A stretch of 64,000 nt of DNA, from positions 186,001-250,000 of the forward strand of contig NZ_LNKT01000001.1 in assembly GCF_001595645.1 (NCBI RefSeq), in the 5' to 3' direction. How positions within the stretch are numbered: the stretch's first letter is position 1; every line of letters begins with the position of its first letter. Shown here piece by piece: positions 59,353-64,000 of the stretch. Made by a program: the position numbers and the translations under genes. Origin of the DNA: Sulfurovum riftiae (lineage in GTDB: Bacteria > Campylobacterota > Campylobacteria > Campylobacterales > Sulfurovaceae). The notes under the pieces were generated by a model, which did no database searches, was not told where the DNA came from, and worked only from the letters and a program-made list of their open reading frames with translations.

Positions 59353-62051
59353 TGGATTGTTATGAAAAAATCAAAAGCCAGTTAAAAACACTGATAATTA
59401 CAACAAAAGAACTACCTACCAAAGAAGATCTGTATAAGAAGATTCCATTATTTGAGCAGGTATTGGGTTGCCTCCTCAGTGATGAGGAAAGTGAGCTTCT
59501 GGTCAAAGAAATAATTTCTGAAAATCAGATATCCATTCCTCTGGGTACAGAAGTTGTCAAAAAAGGCTGGGAGCCATGGCTTCACAAGATTAAAGACAGA
59601 AGTACATACTATGAGGACAGATACAGATATTATCTGCTCAATAATGAAGGATATCCTGCCGGAGTAGTAAATAAAATTTTTGAAAAAAATGAAAAAATAC
59701 TGGATTACCTTGAAAACCCGGAAAGAGAAGGCAGGTGGATCAAAAAAGGATTGGTTATGGGGTATGTACAGTCCGGTAAAACAGCCAACTATATTTCTCT
59801 TATCAATAAAGCAGCCGATGTTGGATATAAACTTATTATACTGATAGCAGGTATTCACAACAACCTGAGAGAACAGACACAGAAAAGAGTTAATGAAGGA
59901 TTTATCGGTTTTGACAATCTTGAAAAAGAATATATAGGGGTGGGTCAGATAGACAGTAAAAGGATACCGGGAAGTCTGACAAGTACTTTGAATGATTTTA
60001 AAAAGACAAATCTTCAGTCGCTTGGTATCAATCCCAAGGATTATAAAGAACCGATTATCCTTGTAATCAAAAAAAACTATTCAACCCTGAACAATATTTT
60101 AAACTGGCTGAAGGGAACTACTACAGAAGAAAAGTTGTCAGACTATCCGTTATTGATTATTGATGATGAAGCAGACAATGCTTCTGTCAATACGAAAAAA
60201 AATCCGGACGAAGCAACAAAAATAAACAAGCAAATACGTCAGATTCTTGAACTTTTTCACAGAAGATGTTATGTGGGTTATACGGCTACACCGTTTGCAA
60301 ATATCTTTATCAACCCAAACAATGAAGATGATGAAGTAGGGGTTGATCTCTTTCCTGAAGATTTTATTATTGCTCTTGAGGCCCCCTCAAACTATATTGG
60401 AGCAACAAGAATTTTTCTGGATGAAGATTCCGATATCCTGAGAGAAATTGAAGATAATGAAACTTGTCTTCCCGTAAAACACAAAGCCGACTGGCGTGTA
60501 GACTGTCTGCCTGAAAGTTTATATAATGCAGTCTATGTGTTTTTACTCTCCGGGGCAATTAAACGCCTGAGAGGCATAAAAAACCGTCATCATTCCATGT
60601 TGATCAATGTCTCTTTTCGTATCGCTATCCAGGAGCAGATCAAGACAATATTGGATGAAGATGTCAGAAATATTTTAACGATGGTCAGATACAACTGTAA
60701 AAAGAATCTTCACAGTATGTTGAAGAATGATACAATTTCGATAATGTACAGAATATGGGAGGGTGAATATTCTGACAAAGATCCCTACAGTTTTTCGGAG
60801 GTTCTGGAAGAAATTACCAACTATGAACGTTTGACAAAAGTTCAGGTAATCAATAGTAAAAACGAACCTTTACGTTACAGCGACTATGATGATACCGGAC
60901 TTAATGTTATTGCTATTGGAGGCTATTCCCTGTCGCGAGGCTTTACTCTTGAAGGTTTGACTGTAAGTTATTTTCTTCGTAATACCCAAATGTATGATAC
61001 TTTGCTTCAGATGGGAAGATGGTTTGGGTACCGTGACAGATATGAGGATTTATGCAGAGTATATATGCGTGTAGAAGCTATTGAGTGGTACGGCTATATT
61101 GCAGAAGTGGTTGAAGAGTTAAAGGAAGAACTTAAAATCATGGAATATTACAAACAAAGCCCTCGGGACTATGGACTTAAAATAAAAGACCATCCTGCCT
61201 CCCTGATAGTTACTGCAAGAAACAAAATGTACAGTGCCCGTGATGCCCTTGTGGAAGTGTGCTATTCCAATAAACTGATTGAAACAAGAGTACTCAGCAA
61301 CAGAAAAAATGTGATTGAAGACAATCTTGCTGCAGTCAGTCAGTTTGTAAAAGAGCTTGGTGAGAACTTTATTCCAAATGCGAACAATTATTTATGGGAA
61401 AATATTGATGCTGATACAGTACTGGGGTTTCTAAAAAAGTTTAAAAATCATCCGTTGAACCAGAGTACAGATACCGGAGCATTAACCAACTATGTTGAAA
61501 AAGGAAAAGAGTATGAACTGAAATCCTGGGATGTGGCACTGATAAATATCAGTAAGAATGAATCGTATATCCTTTTTGATGATTTTAAAACCGGTAAAAT
61601 CGAGAGAAATGCTCCCCGTGAAGATGATGCTGTTATCATCAGTGGAAAGAAGCACAGGGTTGGACAGCCGAGTGATGAACGGATAGCTTTGGAGCCGAAA
61701 GATATTGATGCTGCAAAAGATCTGGCTATCAACCTGAAAAAAATGAAGCTGGAAGCAGAGGGTGTGTTTGGAGAAGAAATAGAAGAAAAACTCAAATCTG
61801 TAAAACCTAAAGGAAATCATTACCGGGAATTCAGAAAAAAACCGCTTTTGATACTTTACATTATAAAAGTTAAAGACACAGATGAGTTTGACAGTGTTGC
61901 AGCCTACGCCATAAGCTTTCCGAAAATAAACAACAGCGATCTCTGTAGCAATAATAGAAAAGGATTGTATAAAGTCAATCAGAGATGGTGGGAAGAGTAT
62001 ATCAAGCCTTCATGGGATGAATTGGAAGAAGTAACCGAAGATGAAGAATGA
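59352..62051 (+). CDS. Z1-domain superfamily II helicase-like protein
   Basis: 899 residues from ATG 59352 (TTG 59349 is in frame but unlikely). Walker A is VMGYVQSGKTANY near residues 135-147; Walker B is LLIIDDEADNAS; GYTATPFANIF is motif III; GYSLSRGFTLEGLTVSYFLR and LLQMGRWFGYRDRYEDLCRV are motifs V and VI. The Z1 family is known only in operons with GHKL ATPase, PD-(D/E)XK and AIPR proteins and is predicted to translocate on or remodel DNA. The 3' end overlaps the nuclease gene by 11 bases. Confidence 0.92.
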   Translation: MDCYEKIKSQLKTLIITTKELPTKEDLYKKIPLFEQVLGCLLSDEESELLVKEIISENQISIPLGTEVVKKGWEPWLHKIKDRSTYYEDRYRYYLLNNEGYPAGVVNKIFEKNEKILDYLENPEREGRWIKKGLVMGYVQSGKTANYISLINKAADVGYKLIILIAGIHNNLREQTQKRVNEGFIGFDNLEKEYIGVGQIDSKRIPGSLTSTLNDFKKTNLQSLGINPKDYKEPIILVIKKNYSTLNNILNWLKGTTTEEKLSDYPLLIIDDEADNASVNTKKNPDEATKINKQIRQILELFHRRCYVGYTATPFANIFINPNNEDDEVGVDLFPEDFIIALEAPSNYIGATRIFLDEDSDILREIEDNETCLPVKHKADWRVDCLPESLYNAVYVFLLSGAIKRLRGIKNRHHSMLINVSFRIAIQEQIKTILDEDVRNILTMVRYNCKKNLHSMLKNDTISIMYRIWEGEYSDKDPYSFSEVLEEITNYERLTKVQVINSKNEPLRYSDYDDTGLNVIAIGGYSLSRGFTLEGLTVSYFLRNTQMYDTLLQMGRWFGYRDRYEDLCRVYMRVEAIEWYGYIAEVVEELKEELKIMEYYKQSPRDYGLKIKDHPASLIVTARNKMYSARDALVEVCYSNKLIETRVLSNRKNVIEDNLAAVSQFVKELGENFIPNANNYLWENIDADTVLGFLKKFKNHPLNQSTDTGALTNYVEKGKEYELKSWDVALINISKNESYILFDDFKTGKIERNAPREDDAVIISGKKHRVGQPSDERIALEPKDIDAAKDLAINLKKMKLEAEGVFGEEIEEKLKSVKPKGNHYREFRKKPLLILYIIKVKDTDEFDSVAAYAISFPKINNSDLCSNNRKGLYKVNQRWWEEYIKPSWDELEEVTEDEE

Positions 62052-63009
62052 TCCATGGTCAAATATAAATCCGTCTGCCACTGACAATAGGCTCAGTGGA
62101 ATACTTGCGGACAAAAGCAATATTCTTGAGTTCTACTGGGCAAAAGACACTTTTGGCAATCTGCTGTTTGTTCTGTCTGCACCATCGGAAATCATACCAA
62201 ATGCCAAAATTCCAAAACTTCAGGGAATTGATATAGCTATCGGAAAATATGGGAGAAACAATCAGCTGATATTCTCCCTCGAATCAAAAGAGTATAAAGA
62301 TATATTTTATACACTGTGTATGGATCTCATCTCATCCACAAAAGTACTGCATGATGAAGAATATGCGGTTAATACGGTTTTGTATAGGCTTGACAAGTGG
62401 CAGCATTTTCTTAAAAATCGCCGGAAAATTATTGACAAACGGCAGCTCAAAGGACTTGCCGGGGAACTGTTGTTTTTAAAGAATTATTTATTGGTGCGGG
62501 ACAGTGCCGAAGCGGCACTTTCTTTTTGGAAAGCTCCGCTTCAGTCGGTACATGATTTTGAGTTCGATAACTTTTCAGTTGAAGTAAAGACAAAATCATC
62601 GGTAAACAGTATCTATATCTCTTCATACGAGCAGCTTTTTAGTGAACTGGATTATCTGCTTCTGTATGTTGCCACACTGAATGACAGCACATCAAGAACA
62701 CCCAAAGCATTCAACATCTATACATTGATTGATGAGATAAAAGCCGTAATCTCCGATACTGTTTTGGAGGAAAGGTTTGAAAACCTTTTAATGCAATATG
62801 GCTTTGTGGGACTGGAGGAATACAGAGACTACTGGTTTTTATTTGTCTCAGATGAGTTTTATGAAGTGGAAGAAGATTTTCCAAGGATAACGGATCTTCC
62901 GGAAGGAATTGAAAATCTTACATACCGGGTCAACTTGGAAAAATGTAAAGCCTTCAAGGCGGATATTAAACTTTTAGAGAAAGCGGGGATACGAAATGAA
63001 TACAGTTGA
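62041..63009 (+). CDS. PD-(D/E)XK nuclease (DUF4420-like)
   Basis: 322 residues. The nuclease motif is HDFEFDNFSVEVKTKSS: Asp172 or Asp176, Glu181, Lys183, preceded by GLAGELLFLKNYLL (Glu of the first helix). The remaining sequence is beta-rich. It starts 11 bases before the Z1 stop and ends 14 bases into the AIPR gene, showing tight coupling. It is probably the effector that cuts DNA when the ATPase-Z1 complex is triggered. Confidence 0.88.
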   Translation: MKNDPWSNINPSATDNRLSGILADKSNILEFYWAKDTFGNLLFVLSAPSEIIPNAKIPKLQGIDIAIGKYGRNNQLIFSLESKEYKDIFYTLCMDLISSTKVLHDEEYAVNTVLYRLDKWQHFLKNRRKIIDKRQLKGLAGELLFLKNYLLVRDSAEAALSFWKAPLQSVHDFEFDNFSVEVKTKSSVNSIYISSYEQLFSELDYLLLYVATLNDSTSRTPKAFNIYTLIDEIKAVISDTVLEERFENLLMQYGFVGLEEYRDYWFLFVSDEFYEVEEDFPRITDLPEGIENLTYRVNLEKCKAFKADIKLLEKAGIRNEYS

Positions 63010-64000
63010 AGAATTCTACAATGATCTTATGCAGCAGATATATGCATCTGCCGATGCCGAGGAAGACTACAAAGTAAGTCAGTTTTTTGACAATTCCATG
63101 GAGTATCTTATGGAGGACGGTACAGTTCAGGACTATACCTATCTTCCGTATAAAAAATCAGGTTCGGGAATGCGTGTAGACGGCTATGAACTGATAGAAG
63201 ACAGAGAGATCCTGAATTTATTTATCTGTGACTATGAGGAAAGTGATGCCCCTGTTACCCTGACAAGAACGGATATTGATCTGAATGTTAAACGAGTTAT
63301 CAAGTTTTTCAAACAGTCTGTTGAAAAAGAACTGTACCGGGACTTGGAAGAGACCAGACCAGGATATGCCATGTCAAGATTTCTATATGAGAACCAGAGC
63401 CGGTTTCATACGGTGAATATTGTTCTTGTAAGTAACAAGCTTCTGAGTGGACGGGTTAAAGAACTTCCTTCGCATAAACTGGAAAGCTACAATGTATCTT
63501 ATGATATCTGGGATATCGGACGATTTTATGAGATTGAAACATCAAAAAACAAGAAAGAAACACTTATTATTAATCTCAAGGAAGATTTTAAAGCAACAAT
63601 ACCTTCTCTCCCAGCACATATAAAGGCATCTCCCTATCCATCATATCTTTCTGTGGTAAGTGGTGAGCTTCTTGCAGATCTTTATGAAGAGTATGGGTCA
63701 AAACTCCTTGAATCCAATGTGAGGAGTTTCTTGCAGTTTAGAGGCAATATAAACAAAGGAATTAGAAAGACATTAAATAATGTAAAAGAGTATGGACCAA
63801 AAAGCATGTTTTTTGCTTATAATAATGGAATTACTGCAACTGCGGAAGAGATAGAGTTAAATAGTGATAATGAAATTATAAAAATTAGAAACTTTCAAAT
63901 TGTAAATGGAGGACAAACTACAGCATCATTATATAATACAAGGAAAGTAGACAAAGTTGACTTATCTGATATTTTTGTTCAAATGAAATTGACAGTTATC
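62996..64000 (+). CDS. AIPR-family protein (partial, runs off the window)
   Basis: 335 codons of the gene are present from ATG 62996. FLQFRGNINKGIRKTLNNVK, then FFAYNNGITATAEEIEL and FQIVNGGQTTASLYNTRKV are the AIPR (abortive-infection phage-resistance) domain motifs. The N-terminal 180 residues (MNTVEEFYNDLMQQIYASAD) are a less conserved helical-beta region. It completes the ATPase-Z1-nuclease-AIPR order. A DNA methyltransferase, common in this kind of operon, may lie beyond position 64000. Confidence 0.93.
   Translation, partial: MNTVEEFYNDLMQQIYASADAEEDYKVSQFFDNSMEYLMEDGTVQDYTYLPYKKSGSGMRVDGYELIEDREILNLFICDYEESDAPVTLTRTDIDLNVKRVIKFFKQSVEKELYRDLEETRPGYAMSRFLYENQSRFHTVNIVLVSNKLLSGRVKELPSHKLESYNVSYDIWDIGRFYEIETSKNKKETLIINLKEDFKATIPSLPAHIKASPYPSYLSVVSGELLADLYEEYGSKLLESNVRSFLQFRGNINKGIRKTLNNVKEYGPKSMFFAYNNGITATAEEIELNSDNEIIKIRNFQIVNGGQTTASLYNTRKVDKVDLSDIFVQMKLTVI

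Overview
The window looks like a chromosomal segment of a Campylobacterota (epsilonproteobacterial) chemolithotroph, probably close to Sulfurovum or Sulfurimonas. Evidence: a NiFe-hydrogenase maturation set including HypX, an HsrA-type orphan regulator, a GyrA whose QRDR carries Asn where E. coli has Ser83, a Campylobacterota style of gene content, and TATAAT promoters without clear -35 boxes. The genus is an inference; no rRNA is present.

1-3700: end of a hydrogenase maturation cluster (hypE tail, hypX, hypA, a DUF695-RraB protein, a convergent hydrogenase endopeptidase), invaded by intergenic repeats, one of which forms the 3' end of hypX. 3766-8800: two consecutive amt + PII pairs and a degenerate NtrB-like/NtrC-like pair; the same 17-bp palindrome lies upstream of both amt genes. 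8900-34320: mostly housekeeping genes (HsrA-like regulator, lpxK, argB, cytochrome c peroxidase, PAS-GGDEF-EAL, thrC, yebC, selO, exbBD, gyrA, asd, hemE) separated by a family of GTAGGG-edged palindromic repeats. A four-helix-bundle (S23) gene sits between imperfect inverted repeats after hemE.

34395-48886: a 14.5-kb integrative element in tRNA-Asn(GTT), bounded by a perfect 73-bp direct repeat. It carries a tyrosine integrase at the distal end, small HTH proteins, an HNH-AP2 endonuclease, a large primase-helicase-like protein, a recombination module (RadC-like, Gp157-like and annealing-protein-like genes) and an uncharacterised cargo block (lipoprotein, HTH-GNAT-like regulator, and a four-gene operon led by a secreted Cys-rich Sel1 protein). 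There are no capsid or conjugation genes, so it resembles a phage-satellite or minimal integrative element.

48989-53412: tex, a DUF1232 protein, a WYL regulator and two other genes. 53441-64000: a defence and toxin-antitoxin island: AbiEi/AbiEii, a winged-helix regulator with a possible truncated partner, one intact and two decaying copies of a HigA-type antitoxin, a Fic protein behind an array of short operator-like repeats, and an AT-rich operon of GHKL ATPase, Z1 helicase, PD-(D/E)XK nuclease and AIPR protein that runs off the window. That operon matches the MutL/MORC-like ATPase-Z1-AIPR restriction-type neighbourhood known from comparative genomics; the methyltransferase often found with it is not in the window. 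The ATPase appears to start at a rare ATT or ATC codon, so a conventional gene call would lose its N-box.
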